From NCBI GenBank assembly GCA_964570325.1, contig CAZMXS010000016.1, positions 4,120-68,119 of the forward strand: DNA of 64,000 nucleotides, read 5' to 3'. The notes below the pieces were generated by a model. The model ran no database searches, was not told the DNA's origin, and worked only from the letters and a program-made list of their open reading frames with translations. Position 1 is the stretch's first letter. Each line of letters begins with the position of its first letter. Positions 34,874-44,232 of this stretch are shown piece after piece. This DNA comes from CAZMXS01 sp964570325 (GTDB taxonomy: Bacteria > Verrucomicrobiota > Kiritimatiellia > CAIQIC01 > CAZMXS01). Made by a program: the position numbers and the translations under genes.

Positions 34874-34902
34874 TTTGTAAGCCCAAGCGCGCAGCTTAGC
34901 AA
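34874..34902 (-). promoter_or_regulatory. Candidate promoter of the potABCD operon
   Basis: On the minus strand TTGCTA (34897-34902) and TACAAA (34874-34879) are 17 nt apart, about 48 nt before the GTG start of potA. Each box matches consensus at four positions. The rest of 34903-35053 shows no supported signal. Confidence 0.45.
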
Positions 34903-35065
34903 GCGGATGTGTGAATAAATGCGCCCGCGCGCGGTCGCGCCCGCTTTCCGCGCTTCCCCGCGCGCGGCCGATGTGGTAGCGTGAATGCGTTAATCCGGAC
35001 AGACGGGCCGTGATACCAGGCTACGTGTCAGGGAATCAAAGCCAAACCATAGCGGAGGAAATCCA

Positions 35066-35830
35066 GTGACCCAGCCGATCAGGATCATGCCGTGCCTCGA
35101 CATGCAGAACGGACGCGTGGTGAAAGGCGTCCATTTCGTGGACATCAAGGATGCCGGCGATCCTGCCGAATGCGCGGCGGCCTACTGCCGGGCCGGCGCC
35201 GATGAACTGGCCATGTTGGACATCACCGCCACCGTCGAAAATCGTGGTACGCTGCTGGAAGTCGTTCGTCGCGTTGCCGCCGTGACCACCGTGCCCTTCA
35301 CGGTCGGCGGCGGCATCTCGGACCTGCCATCCGCCGCCGCCGTGCTGGGCGCCGGCGCGAACAAAATCTCCATCGCCAGCGCCGCGTTCCGCAAGCCGGA
35401 CTTTATTCGCGCGGCGGTCCAGGAGTTCGGCGGCGACAAGGTTACCATTGCCGTGGACGTGGATCAGAATCCCCGCCTGCCGTCCGGCTATGAGGTTTAT
35501 ATAGACGGCGGCCGGACCGCCACCGGCCAGGACGCGATCGAATGGGCGAAGAGGATTGACGGCTTTGGCGTTCAGGTGATCCTCCCGACCAGCAAGGCGG
35601 GCGACGGCGCCAAAACCGGCTATGACCTGCCGGTGATCCGCGCGATCAAGCAGGCGGTCAAGGCGGAGGTGGTGGCTTCCGGCGGCGCCGGCAAACTGGA
35701 ACATTTCTACGAGGCGGTGCAAGCGGGCGCGACTATCCTCCTGGCGGCCTCCGTCTTCCATTTCAAGCTGATCGCCATCCCGGAGCTCAAACAGTTCCTG
35801 AAGTCCAAGGGCGTGGCGGTGACCCAATAA
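35066..35830 (+). CDS. hisF: HisF-like imidazole glycerol phosphate synthase cyclase subunit
   Basis: 254 residues, start GTG (35066) with GGAGG at 35054-35058. Beta-alpha barrel with both catalytic Asp positions: Asp12 (MPCLDMQNGRVVKGVHF) and Asp131 (TIAVDVDQNPR). Phosphate-site loops FTVGGGI and ASGGAGK are present. The loop that is usually LTSMDRDGTKxGYD reads 'LPTSKAGDGAKTGYDL' here, and the strand after Asp131 differs from typical HisF (DVDQNPRLPSGYEVYIDGG). HisF makes IGP and AICAR from PRFAR using ammonia from HisH. No other his gene is nearby, so it could be an isolated his gene or a divergent paralog. Confidence 0.8.
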   Translation: MTQPIRIMPCLDMQNGRVVKGVHFVDIKDAGDPAECAAAYCRAGADELAMLDITATVENRGTLLEVVRRVAAVTTVPFTVGGGISDLPSAAAVLGAGANKISIASAAFRKPDFIRAAVQEFGGDKVTIAVDVDQNPRLPSGYEVYIDGGRTATGQDAIEWAKRIDGFGVQVILPTSKAGDGAKTGYDLPVIRAIKQAVKAEVVASGGAGKLEHFYEAVQAGATILLAASVFHFKLIAIPELKQFLKSKGVAVTQ

Positions 35831-35875
35831 AGCGGAACGGCGCGGCGCGCGTATTCGGAATGGAACGGCGCCGCA

Positions 35876-38800
35876 TCAGCCCGCCGCCGGATGCACCAAG
35901 TAGCACGGGCTCCACTCGCCGCTCGGCGCCGGTTCTTCAGCCGGATGCGCGTGAGCCGACAATTCGTAAACCGCGAAGCCGTGTGGATAGGCCCGCCGCA
36001 GACACAACAGGCGGATGAAGCGGGCGGGCTTGGGCTGATGGAAGGTAATGACCTTGCGACCGGGCCGTCCGTAATGCTCGATGAATACCGGTTTCCATTC
36101 CCGGCCGTCCAGGCTGAATTGAAGTTCGTACTCCTTGGCGAAAGCCCATTCCCACCCGATGAACACTTCCTGGATCGGCGCCACCTGGCCCAAATCCGCC
36201 ATCAGCCACTGGTCATCCGCGCCCGCGCTAAACCAACGCGTGCCGCGCACGCCGTCAATGGCCTTGTCCGGTCCGTTGACCGGGCTGTTGGATGTCGAAG
36301 CCGTAACCGTTGCGCGATAGGCCAGATTCGCCGGGGTATAAACCGATTTCACATGCCGCATGTCGTTGGCGGTAAAGCCGGCCAGGCCCTCAATGTCTTT
36401 CACGCGGACCGCGGTCTGCCGCCCCTCCGCGGAAACATGCGTGATCCTCGCCACCTTGGCCGCCGCCAGCGGCAGCGTCACCACCGTATGGCCGTGCTCG
36501 TTCTGCACGTTGGCAACCGACACTTCGCAGAGGCCGTCGTCGCGCCGGCAGAAAAGCAGGTCGCAGGGGTCCGCCGCGCGCAGGACGAGGCTGCCGTATT
36601 GCAACGCCGGCGCGACGGCGCTCTTGTCAATATCGTTCACCCCTTTGATGAAAGCGGCGTGAATGCGGTTCCGCTCAAAGCCCACTAACGCGCCGCTGGC
36701 CGCGGGCAATTGGACCTGAAAGGAGTTTGGCCGGCGCGCCGGCGGCGCATGGAGGCGCACGGTATAATTCGCGGCGTCGGTCCGGCGCGTCAGCACGTAA
36801 TAATAACACCGCTGCCGCGCATCGCACCGGTACTCCGCCACTTCGATCAACGGATCGTCCGGTTCCGGCACGGCCGGCGCGAGGCCGCCGACGCCGGCCT
36901 GTTCACGGGCGATAGCCTCGACCAGGCCCGCGGCCCGCGCGGCATTTTCCGGCTGCCAGGGATTGCCGGCCAGGAAAACCGCTTTGCCCTTGCCGCGCGT
37001 CGCGATCATGGCGGAACGCAACCATTCGTCCGGGTTTGCCGGCGCGGTTTGTGGTTCTCCGCTCGCGGGTGGGACGGCGGCAAACAACGCGTCGCGCAAG
37101 ATCGTGCAGGGTTGCAACTTATCATCCCGATCCGGCACGCGCGTGGTCAGCGTCAACACACCGCCGCCCTCCACGTACGCGACCAGTTTTTGCTGCGTGG
37201 CGGCATCCATCCATTCGCCGCCGCCCATGAACAAGGCGGGAAAGTTCAGCAGGTCCGCCACGGGCTCCTCCGCCGGATAGCAGACGCCGGAAACGGTGCG
37301 ATTGCGTTCGCACAAGGCCATGAAGGTGTCCCAGCCGGGCGAGGCGGCATGCGGCCGCAGCGCAAAGCCGGACTGGCGCCAGCCTTCCTCCGGGATGGCC
37401 CAGCTTGCCGCGCGGGCCCATGGTGTATAAAGCGCCCAGCCTACCCCGGGCTGCGGCGGCTGCGCGACCAGATCGGCGCCGATCTGGCGCACCAGCGCGC
37501 CCAACTGCCGGCAAGTCCAGAACGAATCGCGGAAAGCGCCGTCGTGCGCGATCGGGTGGTTGCCCATGTACATCCCGCCGGGATCACCCGCCAGCTCGCT
37601 GGTCCAGCAGTCGCAGGAAACGCCGAGATAAATGTTCAGCCCGGTTGCGCCCCAGAGCATATAGGCCAGCGTCTGGAAAAATGACGGCTGCACATACCAA
37701 TAATGAGGCGGGTCGTAGGATTCAAAGCCCCAGTTTTCCTCCATGTTGATCCCGCGGGCCATCTTGCCGACGATCTTGTATTTCTGCCACGCGTCGGGAT
37801 TGCGGGCGACCACGCCGCACCAGTTGGTGTAGCCATAGTGAATATCCGGCGCCAGATAGGGCGGACAGAATCGGCCGGCCTGGCTTTCCACCCACGCGCC
37901 GCGCGCCTCGGCCGGCGGATTGATGTTCATGACCACCGGCAACGTCGCGCCGGCCTCGCGCAAATAGCCGATATAGGTAGTGGCAATCAGGCGGTGGAAC
38001 CACCCACAAAACTCGGCCCAATCCAGCCATGGGAGAACGTCGGCCGGCTGGCGCTGGGGCGACCAGGCCGGCGGTGGCGCCACTTCCGCGAAGGTCTTGA
38101 ACCGCGCGCCGCGCGCCCGGTTGTATTCGGCCAGCGACCCGTATTTGACTTCCAGAAAACGGCGATAGTGCGCGACCGCGCTGGCCTCGAAATTGATCAT
38201 CTCCGGCGGCGCCGCGCCGCGGGAGTAAACGCCCTCGTTCAGCACCTGCAGGGCGATGATCGGCCCGCGCGGATATTCGTGCGGGACAATCACTTCGCGG
38301 GCGCAGGCCCGCAGCCAATCGCGGACATACAGCAGGAATTCCGGATCCATTGGAGCCGGCGGATTATCGCAATAGGGGGCATGAACCGGCCGGCCGGCGA
38401 TGTCGCGCCGGCGCTCGATCAACGGGTTCATTTCCGGCATGACGTAGTCGGGCAGCGAGCCAAAACGGGTCTCGCCATGAATGTAGGGGCCGGGTTTGAC
38501 GATGCAAAGCAACCCCTTCTCACGCACCAACCGAATAAACTCCAGCACATCCGTGCGGTCGTTGAACGAGCCGTCAAAGTCATATTCGCCCCCCGCCTTG
38601 AGCGGATCGCGCGGGGCATGATGGCGCCAGGAAAGGTAGAACGTCACCACCCCGACATCCATTTTCTTCAAGTTGTCGAGTTGGCGCGACCAGTCGGCCC
38701 GTTCATCGCGGTAATAAGGATAGTCGGCTGACCAGACAAAGGTCGGGCGGCCGTCAAGGTGCAGGACGCCTTTTTCGATAAAGACGGGTGAATTTGACAT
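35876..38800 (-). CDS. GH35-like beta-galactosidase-type glycoside hydrolase with F5/8 type C domain
   Basis: 974 residues. The N-terminal barrel resembles family GH35: 'FVWSADYPYYRDERADWSRQ', NLKKMDVGVVTFYLSWRHH, 'LCIVKPGPYIHGET', and the acid/base motif ALQVLNEGVY (Asn-Glu). A second Glu is expected near 'NMEENWGFESYDPP'. The middle holds a glutamine-amidotransferase-like domain seen in several beta-galactosidases (~470-650, with VAYVEGGGVLTLTTR). The C-terminal ~150 residues look like an F5/8 type C carbohydrate-binding domain (ASTSNSPVNGPDKAIDG, RFIRLLCLRRAY). No signal peptide is visible, so the enzyme is probably cytoplasmic. Distant from well-studied members. Confidence 0.75.
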   Translation of the reverse strand: MSNSPVFIEKGVLHLDGRPTFVWSADYPYYRDERADWSRQLDNLKKMDVGVVTFYLSWRHHAPRDPLKAGGEYDFDGSFNDRTDVLEFIRLVREKGLLCIVKPGPYIHGETRFGSLPDYVMPEMNPLIERRRDIAGRPVHAPYCDNPPAPMDPEFLLYVRDWLRACAREVIVPHEYPRGPIIALQVLNEGVYSRGAAPPEMINFEASAVAHYRRFLEVKYGSLAEYNRARGARFKTFAEVAPPPAWSPQRQPADVLPWLDWAEFCGWFHRLIATTYIGYLREAGATLPVVMNINPPAEARGAWVESQAGRFCPPYLAPDIHYGYTNWCGVVARNPDAWQKYKIVGKMARGINMEENWGFESYDPPHYWYVQPSFFQTLAYMLWGATGLNIYLGVSCDCWTSELAGDPGGMYMGNHPIAHDGAFRDSFWTCRQLGALVRQIGADLVAQPPQPGVGWALYTPWARAASWAIPEEGWRQSGFALRPHAASPGWDTFMALCERNRTVSGVCYPAEEPVADLLNFPALFMGGGEWMDAATQQKLVAYVEGGGVLTLTTRVPDRDDKLQPCTILRDALFAAVPPASGEPQTAPANPDEWLRSAMIATRGKGKAVFLAGNPWQPENAARAAGLVEAIAREQAGVGGLAPAVPEPDDPLIEVAEYRCDARQRCYYYVLTRRTDAANYTVRLHAPPARRPNSFQVQLPAASGALVGFERNRIHAAFIKGVNDIDKSAVAPALQYGSLVLRAADPCDLLFCRRDDGLCEVSVANVQNEHGHTVVTLPLAAAKVARITHVSAEGRQTAVRVKDIEGLAGFTANDMRHVKSVYTPANLAYRATVTASTSNSPVNGPDKAIDGVRGTRWFSAGADDQWLMADLGQVAPIQEVFIGWEWAFAKEYELQFSLDGREWKPVFIEHYGRPGRKVITFHQPKPARFIRLLCLRRAYPHGFAVYELSAHAHPAEEPAPSGEWSPCYLVHPAAG

Positions 38801-38899
38801 ACGGCAAGGATTCAGGGCTCAGCGTTCAATGTTTGGGGTTCACGTTCGTGAAGCCTCGATATTTAGGAATACTCATCCGGCGCGACAAGCACCGTCGGA

Positions 38900-39328
38900 C
38901 TACAAACTATCTCCGGGCGCGTCCGCTGCCCCAAAATCATCTTCCCCAGAACCGGCTGTTGTTGTTGCGGTTGGCGGGGGCTTGCGCCCCGCCGGTTCGC
39001 CCAGGAAGATGACCCGCTGGGCGCGGACCTTGAGCTTGCTCCGTTTTTCGCCATCCTTGCTGTCCCATTGTTCAAATTGAAGTCGGCCCTCAACCAGCAC
39101 CGGCGATCCTTTGCGCAGGTATTGTTCGCACAATTCGGCCGTGCGCGCCCAGGCGGCGACATCAATAAAATGCGTGTTCTCTTTCATGTCGCCGGTCTTG
39201 TCCTTGTACTGTTCCGAGACGGCGACGCCCAGATCGGCAACTTTGGTGCCGGAGGGCAGGGTGCGCACCTGCGGATCCCGAGTCAGGTTGCCGCCGATGA
39301 TGACGAAGTTGACCGATATGGATGACAT
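38900..39328 (-). CDS. ssb: Single-stranded DNA-binding protein
   Basis: 142 residues; start at MSSISVNFVIIGGNLTRDP with GGGAGAG upstream. The OB fold is typical: 'GNLTRDPQVRTLPSGTKVAD', 'THFIDVAAWARTAELCEQYL', 'KGSPVLVEGRLQFEQWDSKD'. The tail after residue 115 is Thr/Ala-rich and ends DFGAADAPGDSL rather than the DDDIPF-type acidic tip used by many SSBs to bind partner proteins; it stays acidic. Essential for replication and repair. Stands alone, as often in this lineage. Confidence 0.9.
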   Translation of the reverse strand: MSSISVNFVIIGGNLTRDPQVRTLPSGTKVADLGVAVSEQYKDKTGDMKENTHFIDVAAWARTAELCEQYLRKGSPVLVEGRLQFEQWDSKDGEKRSKLKVRAQRVIFLGEPAGRKPPPTATTTAGSGEDDFGAADAPGDSL

Positions 39329-39495
39329 GGCTTTTGGCTCTCCCGTGGTTCGTAATTTCGGCCGGATAATGTGTGTTCGGGGGCGAAAGTTCAAGGTTCA
39401 AAGTTCAAGGATCAAGGTATGAAGTTTCAGGCGCGAAGCAGGGCTGGGGAAAGCGGCTGCGAGGTCCGTGCTCCGGGTGGCGGGGCGCGGTCTGA

Positions 39496-41697
39496 TTATG
39501 GCGGCGGATCAATGAAGTTCACGCCGTCCTGGCTGACCCAGATCGTGTAATAGCGCGGCTGGCCGGGTGTCAGGGCGGAGTGCTGATAAACCGTATTGGT
39601 GCCCGTATAGAGGAGGGTGCCGTCGGTCAGGTTGGTCGGGTAACGGTCTGTGCGGCTCCGGACCATCACGGTCTGGTTGGAGATGCCGCAGGTGTGCGGA
39701 TTGGGCCAGCGCAAGTAAACGCTGTTGGTCAATCCCATCGCGTTGAACCAGAAAGGATCGTCGCCCAGCACAATGTCCGGCTTCATCAGCGGCACCAGCG
39801 GATCGCCCTGCAGGTTCATCCCGAACTGCACCCAGCGATCGGCTCCGTTATAGGTGCAATAAGCGGCGCGGGCCAGTTTGTGCTCGGCGAAGGCGCGGCC
39901 CACGCTGGGCCGATCCAGCACATAAACCTGGCGGTAATACTCATAGGCGTAATCCATTGACGGGCCGCCGCGCCAACTGCCCGGCGAGCCCCAACCATAG
40001 CGGCTGCAGCCCATGTAGACCAGCGCGCCGCCGCTCCCATTGCGGAGAAAGGCTTCGCTCAGGCTGGGGTCGGCGGCATCGAACCCGCCGGTCAGGCAGG
40101 CCATGGTGTAAACCAGCGCGGTGCGATTGGTCAGGGCGGCCGCGGACGATGTGCCGAAGCTGCCGCTCTCCAGACCCCAACTGGTATAGCTGCCGTGGGT
40201 GCCGAAATAAACATTGTTCCAGCCCTGGTTGAACCGGGCGGAAACATTGGCCGAACTTTGCAGATAGTCGCCTGGCGTCGCGGAATCCCAGGATGTCAGG
40301 GAATCGAAGAAATAAGACATCGCAACATCCGTGAAATTGCTTCTGATACCGTCCCGGACCATCCGCCGCATCCAAATCTCATCGTCGGACACCGGGTCAT
40401 GCTGCTGGAACTCGGAATGGCCGTCCACGCAGGCATCTGATGGTCGGCCGGCGCCGGAGTAGGAATCCCATAACATATCGCCAAGCATGATGAAGCGTTT
40501 GGCGAAACCCAGCGGGGGATTATTGAGTTCGAAGTCTTTCAGCTTGTTGATATAGGCATCGGCTTGAGCGGCGGTCCGGATGGGAAGCCGGGCGACAATG
40601 ACATCAAACCCAAGATCGCCTTCGTCCGCTACCCCGCCGGAGTAATTGGCCTCGCCGTAGACGCCGTTGGCGTTCTCGTCCCAAGAACTGTCAAGGCCGC
40701 CATAATAAAGGTCGGTCGGCATGTCGCTGCAGGTATAACTGCCGCAACTGACATAGCAATCGCGATCCGGTACAATGGTGTTGTCGCCGCCCAGAATGAC
40801 ATAGGTTGCGCCATGGTTGCGGACAAAATCCACGACGCAATTGCGAATCCGGGTTTGCTGATCCGATCCGCCGTCGGGCCGGGTGCCGTCATAAGTGGCG
40901 TCAATGGTTTCCGTGGTAATGATGCGGGTGCTCAGGGCATTGACCGATGCCCGGTGGCTGGCTAACGCTTGAAAGGAATTGGAGAGTGCGGTCGAGGTGA
41001 TGATGAGGTAATCCACCGCGGCGGCCGGCACATCGGATCGGCTGGCGGCGGGCCGGTGCGCGTCAGCCCATCCCGGTTGGCCAGGATTGATGACCAGGTT
41101 AAGCACGGCATCGGCAAAAAGGTCCGCTGGTCCGCCGGCCCGGTCGCTGTAATAGGCCGCCGCCCGGGCGGCCGCTTTATAGCGGATGGTCAAGGTCAGG
41201 CGGGTGGCGAGGAACAGCTCGCGGGTGACCGGATTATAGCGAACCGGGTTTAGTCGGACGGAAACGAATTGATAGCCGCGCACCCGGTGCGTCTCGCCCG
41301 CCACCGCCAAGGATGCGGGAAACAAGGCGTTCCGGGAATAATAAACGGGGTTGGGGCCAGTCGGCGCCATTGCCGGCTGACTCAAGGGTTGGGGTGGTTG
41401 CACCGGCATCACCATAATGCCGGAACCGACCAGCGTCTCGTCTGCCGTGGCCACCACATCAACCACACCGGCTCCGGCCGGCAGCAACACATTCACCACG
41501 CGCATCGGCAGCCAGGGAGAACCCGGAGCATCCTCTGGTAAGTTTCCATCCCGCAATGAGATGCGCGAATAGCCGGCGGCTTTTTCAAAGGCAATATCCG
41601 CGGGGGAATAGTCGAAATTAAAAGTTAGTTCATCAGCTAAAGCAATAACGACGAGCAGGCGACATAAAACCACCAACATGACGGCCAGCTTTTTCAT
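39496..41697 (-). CDS. C25-family (gingipain-like) cysteine peptidase, exported
   Basis: 733 residues. Signal peptide ~1-21. The N-terminal ~220 residues match the beta-sandwich prodomain of C25 peptidases (PGSPWLPMRVVNVLLPAGA). The catalytic fold follows: VDYLIITSTAL, YVILGGDNTIVP, the catalytic His501 in FGTHGS and Cys534 in YTMACLTGGFD. The C terminus has a small beta domain (NSVYLRWPN .. TIWVSQDG), not the type IX secretion CTD of Bacteroidetes gingipains. I expect cleavage after basic residues only if the specificity pocket matches, which cannot be read here. Upstream 108 nt to the possible Usp fragment hold no gene. Confidence 0.85.
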   Translation of the reverse strand: MKKLAVMLVVLCRLLVVIALADELTFNFDYSPADIAFEKAAGYSRISLRDGNLPEDAPGSPWLPMRVVNVLLPAGAGVVDVVATADETLVGSGIMVMPVQPPQPLSQPAMAPTGPNPVYYSRNALFPASLAVAGETHRVRGYQFVSVRLNPVRYNPVTRELFLATRLTLTIRYKAAARAAAYYSDRAGGPADLFADAVLNLVINPGQPGWADAHRPAASRSDVPAAAVDYLIITSTALSNSFQALASHRASVNALSTRIITTETIDATYDGTRPDGGSDQQTRIRNCVVDFVRNHGATYVILGGDNTIVPDRDCYVSCGSYTCSDMPTDLYYGGLDSSWDENANGVYGEANYSGGVADEGDLGFDVIVARLPIRTAAQADAYINKLKDFELNNPPLGFAKRFIMLGDMLWDSYSGAGRPSDACVDGHSEFQQHDPVSDDEIWMRRMVRDGIRSNFTDVAMSYFFDSLTSWDSATPGDYLQSSANVSARFNQGWNNVYFGTHGSYTSWGLESGSFGTSSAAALTNRTALVYTMACLTGGFDAADPSLSEAFLRNGSGGALVYMGCSRYGWGSPGSWRGGPSMDYAYEYYRQVYVLDRPSVGRAFAEHKLARAAYCTYNGADRWVQFGMNLQGDPLVPLMKPDIVLGDDPFWFNAMGLTNSVYLRWPNPHTCGISNQTVMVRSRTDRYPTNLTDGTLLYTGTNTVYQHSALTPGQPRYYTIWVSQDGVNFIDPPP

Positions 41698-41804
41698 AGT
41701 TGATACGTCAGTTCTTCAGTTTGCCGCTGTTACTCGTCTATCTCTATGTATCTGCAATAAATACATAACCATTAAGTGGCATTCTGTTTACAGCCGCCGA
41801 AAGT

Positions 41805-41917
41805 TCATATTTTCTCAATCAAGAGAATCGGCGCGTTGGAACGGTTGATGGCGGCTTGGGTCTGAGGGGAGCAGGCGTTTTGTAAAGGCGGATCCGGTTA
41901 CGGGCCTGTTCTGTGGG
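41805..41917 (-). pseudogene. Possible 3' fragment of a universal-stress-protein gene, broken at the scaffold gap
   Basis: On the minus strand, the codons ending at the stop 41805-41807 read QAAINRSNAPILLIEKI, close to the usual C-terminal strand of UspA-type proteins. A stop codon appears in the same frame 20 nt from the Ns, so either the sequence near the gap contains an error or this is a relic. Length is too short for certainty. Confidence 0.3.
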
Positions 41918-41927
41918 NNNNNNNNNN
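41918..41927. other. Assembly gap (10 N)
   Basis: Ten N bases mark a scaffold join of unknown length. It is followed by a run of twelve G at 41971-41982, a likely error-prone or hard-to-sequence stretch. Adjacency across the gap is not proven. Confidence 0.99.
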
Positions 41928-42000
41928 CAGGGGTGCTGGATCGGCGGAGCCGGTCCCGGCCCTGCGCGCCGGGGGGGGGGGGATGGAGTTTCAGCCTGGC

Positions 42001-42693
42001 TCAAATGTTCAGCAGGCGCAGAACGGCTGCGGTATCTGCCAGATTGGGCAGGACGTGGTCCGCGCCGGCCGCGCGCAGGGTGGCGGAGTCGTACTTGCCG
42101 GTCGCAACGGCGATCGCCACCGCGCCGATACTGCGGGCGGCGGCGATGTCGTAAGGCGTGTCGCCGATCAGGAACAGGGAGCGAATCGAGTCGGCGGAAC
42201 CCAGATGCCGCTGCACTTTTTCCAGCGCATGTTGCGCGATCCGATTGCGGTCGGCGTATTCGTCGCCGAACGCCCCGAGCACAAAATGATTGTGCAGGTC
42301 GAACTGCCGGAGTTTGACCCGGGCGCAAGCCGCTATATTGCCGGTAACCAAGCCCAACAGAACCTGCTCCCTGGCGGACAGGATTTCGAGCAGTTCGCGG
42401 ACCCCGGGATAAATGATCAGATCGGCTTCCCGCGCCGTTTGCTCCAGCTCCAGCGGAACCTGCGCGAAGAAACGCCGCACTTGGTCATCCTTCAGCGTTG
42501 TTTGATGATGCGCCGCAACCTGCTGGAGCACATTCAGGTCCGTGTTGCCGGCGAAATTGACATAGGCGATCTCATCGCGCCAGCCGAATACGCTTTCCAG
42601 CGCGCAGACAAAAGATTTGCGGCCTGCTCCGCGCATGTCGAGGAGCGTGCCGTCAATATCGAACAAAACGACAGTGAAATCCTTCGTCTTCAC
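42001..42693 (-). CDS. HAD-superfamily phosphatase
   Basis: 230 residues from GTG at 42691-42693 (MKTKDFTVVLFDIDGTLLD); an in-frame ATG at 42735 would add 14 residues. HAD motifs are DIDGT (Asp nucleophile and acid), VTGNIA with motif II Thr, and a late LIGDTPYDIAAA with the metal-binding Asp. A helical cap lies between (~15-80). Phosphoglycolate phosphatase-like (Gph) in style, but substrate is not certain. It ends 74 nt from the scaffold gap and appears complete. Confidence 0.82.
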   Translation of the reverse strand: MKTKDFTVVLFDIDGTLLDMRGAGRKSFVCALESVFGWRDEIAYVNFAGNTDLNVLQQVAAHHQTTLKDDQVRRFFAQVPLELEQTAREADLIIYPGVRELLEILSAREQVLLGLVTGNIAACARVKLRQFDLHNHFVLGAFGDEYADRNRIAQHALEKVQRHLGSADSIRSLFLIGDTPYDIAAARSIGAVAIAVATGKYDSATLRAAGADHVLPNLADTAAVLRLLNI

Positions 42694-42942
42694 TAATGGC
42701 TCTTCATGAATACCGGCTCTCTGTTTATCATACAACCGGCGGGAGTGCCTTCAGGAAAAAACAGACAGGGTCTTATTCGGCGCGCATTTTTTGTTGCGCG
42801 GGACGGGAGCCCAGCGTTCCGGACGGTGGTGGTTTTATGTGGTTGCACGAAAGCGGCCGATTGGTCCCGTCGTTGATTCGCTGGGGCAGGGGCTTGATCG
42901 GAGTTGTGCTGAAACGTCTGGTGGCCGATCGTGTTCCAGCAG

Positions 42943-43407
42943 TCAGACAAGACCGAGCCCCGGCCCGTCGGCGTCAATATGATGCAGCCGGCAGCCCAAT
43001 GCCGCTGCCAGATATTCGCCCAACAGCCGCCGGTGGCAATGGTCGGCTGTCTTTTCGGCGCATAGCAGGCAGGGGCGCTCAAGGGTCCGGGTAATCACGC
43101 GCCAGATCTTAAGCATCTCGCGCTGCTGGATCAGCTCACGGTAGGCCTGCTCGAATGCCGGCCAGTCGTGGCTTGATCTGTATGGATCCAGCAGTTCGCC
43201 GGTTGGCGCAAAGCGCGTGTCGTGGCGGTAAGCAATCCCATTTGCCGCGACCAGCGCCTGGATGTGCTTTCCGGATGCGAACCGGTAATATCGCCCCTCA
43301 TTTCGTAGTCGGATATCAATCACGGCGTCGGCGCCATGTTGTTTAAGCAGGGCGATGAACGGCTCGTCTTGCATGCCCTGAGTGCCAATGGTGAAGATGG
43401 TGATCAT
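42943..43407 (-). CDS. DUF488-family protein
   Basis: 154 residues. 'FTIGTQGMQDEPFIALLKQH' at the start, 'VIDIRLRNEGRYYRFASGKH', 'RYRSS'-like central part and CLLCAEKTADHCHRRLLGEYL near the end; the C-x2-C..C-H-R segment is the conserved DUF488 motif. The function of the family is not known; some members have been proposed to bind nucleic acid or metal. Stands alone between the HAD gene and tRNA-Val. Confidence 0.82.
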   Translation of the reverse strand: MITIFTIGTQGMQDEPFIALLKQHGADAVIDIRLRNEGRYYRFASGKHIQALVAANGIAYRHDTRFAPTGELLDPYRSSHDWPAFEQAYRELIQQREMLKIWRVITRTLERPCLLCAEKTADHCHRRLLGEYLAAALGCRLHHIDADGPGLGLV

Positions 43408-43512
43408 CTCACACAGACGATGTTCATTTTGTGGCTAAAAACGATGAGGACGGACCTTGCTTGGCGTGACGGAAAGATAAACGAGGCAAAGCCTTATCTC
43501 TGCACATAAGAA

Positions 43513-43589
43513 TGGTGGGCGTAACAGGACTTGAACCTGTGACCCCTTCCATGTCAAGGAAGTGCTCTAGCCAACTGAGCTATACGCCC
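43513..43589 (-). tRNA. tRNA-Val (anticodon GAC)
   Basis: The reverse complement folds as a cloverleaf: acceptor GGGCGTA pairs with TACGCCC, D arm GCTC..GAGC, anticodon arm CTTCC-TTGACAT-GGAAG with GAC reading GUC/GUU, T arm ACAGG-TTCAAGT-CCTGT. Discriminator A (43516) and an encoded CCA (43515-43513) follow. No intron or irregular stem. Confidence 0.95.
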
Positions 43590-43802
43590 GAAACTGCGAG
43601 GAATATAGGGGCCGGATATATTCCTGTCAACACTATGGCCGATCCGCGCAAGGGGCGCGCGGGCTTGTTGTCGGCTGGCTGCCAGCCGAACGGTTCTCTA
43701 TAGATTGATTTCAGCGTTGAATTATATCCTTGTCGGTGGGGCGCCTGAACCGGACAATCACAACCGCAGTTGAGGGGTCACTCACAACCCAGGAGGTGGC
43801 AG

Positions 43803-44192
43803 ATGGAAAACTCGGTGCAAATTGAAGTCAGTGGCGGCGCGGGCGGGGGAATGGCGGCGCTCATCGCTTTGGCGGTGGCGATCCTGATGATTGTGGCGAT
43901 GTGGAAAATCTTCGCCAAGGCCGGCCGGCCGGGGTGGGCCAGCCTGATTCCCTTCTATAACATATATGTGCTGCTCGAAATCGCCGGCAAGCCGGGGTGG
44001 TGGCTGATCCTGATGTTCCTTCCGTTTGTAAACTTCGTCATCCATATTCTCATGCTGATTGGCCTGTCCAAGAGCTTCGGCCATGGCGGCGGATTCGCCG
44101 TTGGACTGATTTTCCTGCCGATTATCTTTATTCCGATCCTGGCCTTCGGTAGCTCGTCATATAGTGGCGGCCCAACGCCGCCCGCCATCTAA
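43803..44192 (+). CDS. Small membrane protein (DUF5684-like)
   Basis: 129 residues with AGGAGG at 43791-43796. Four hydrophobic segments: MAALIALAVAILMIVAMWKI, then 'KAGRPGWASLIPFYNIYVLL' (the repeat 'AGxPGWxxLIPFYN' is the family signature), 'KPGWWLILMFLPFVNFVIHI', and 'FAVGLIFLPIIFIPILAFG'. Function is not known. It is alone, with 213 nt of noncoding DNA before it; nothing else is seen there besides tRNA-Val. Confidence 0.75.
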   Translation: MENSVQIEVSGGAGGGMAALIALAVAILMIVAMWKIFAKAGRPGWASLIPFYNIYVLLEIAGKPGWWLILMFLPFVNFVIHILMLIGLSKSFGHGGGFAVGLIFLPIIFIPILAFGSSSYSGGPTPPAI

Positions 44193-44232
44193 CCGGCACA
44201 ATTACCCGATAGCAGGGTCGCATGAAATGGGG

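Noticed and set aside
34827..34886. potA start at ATG 34886
   Set aside because: The best promoter pair (34874-34902) overlaps it, and the extra 20 residues have no family support; GTG 34826 preferred.
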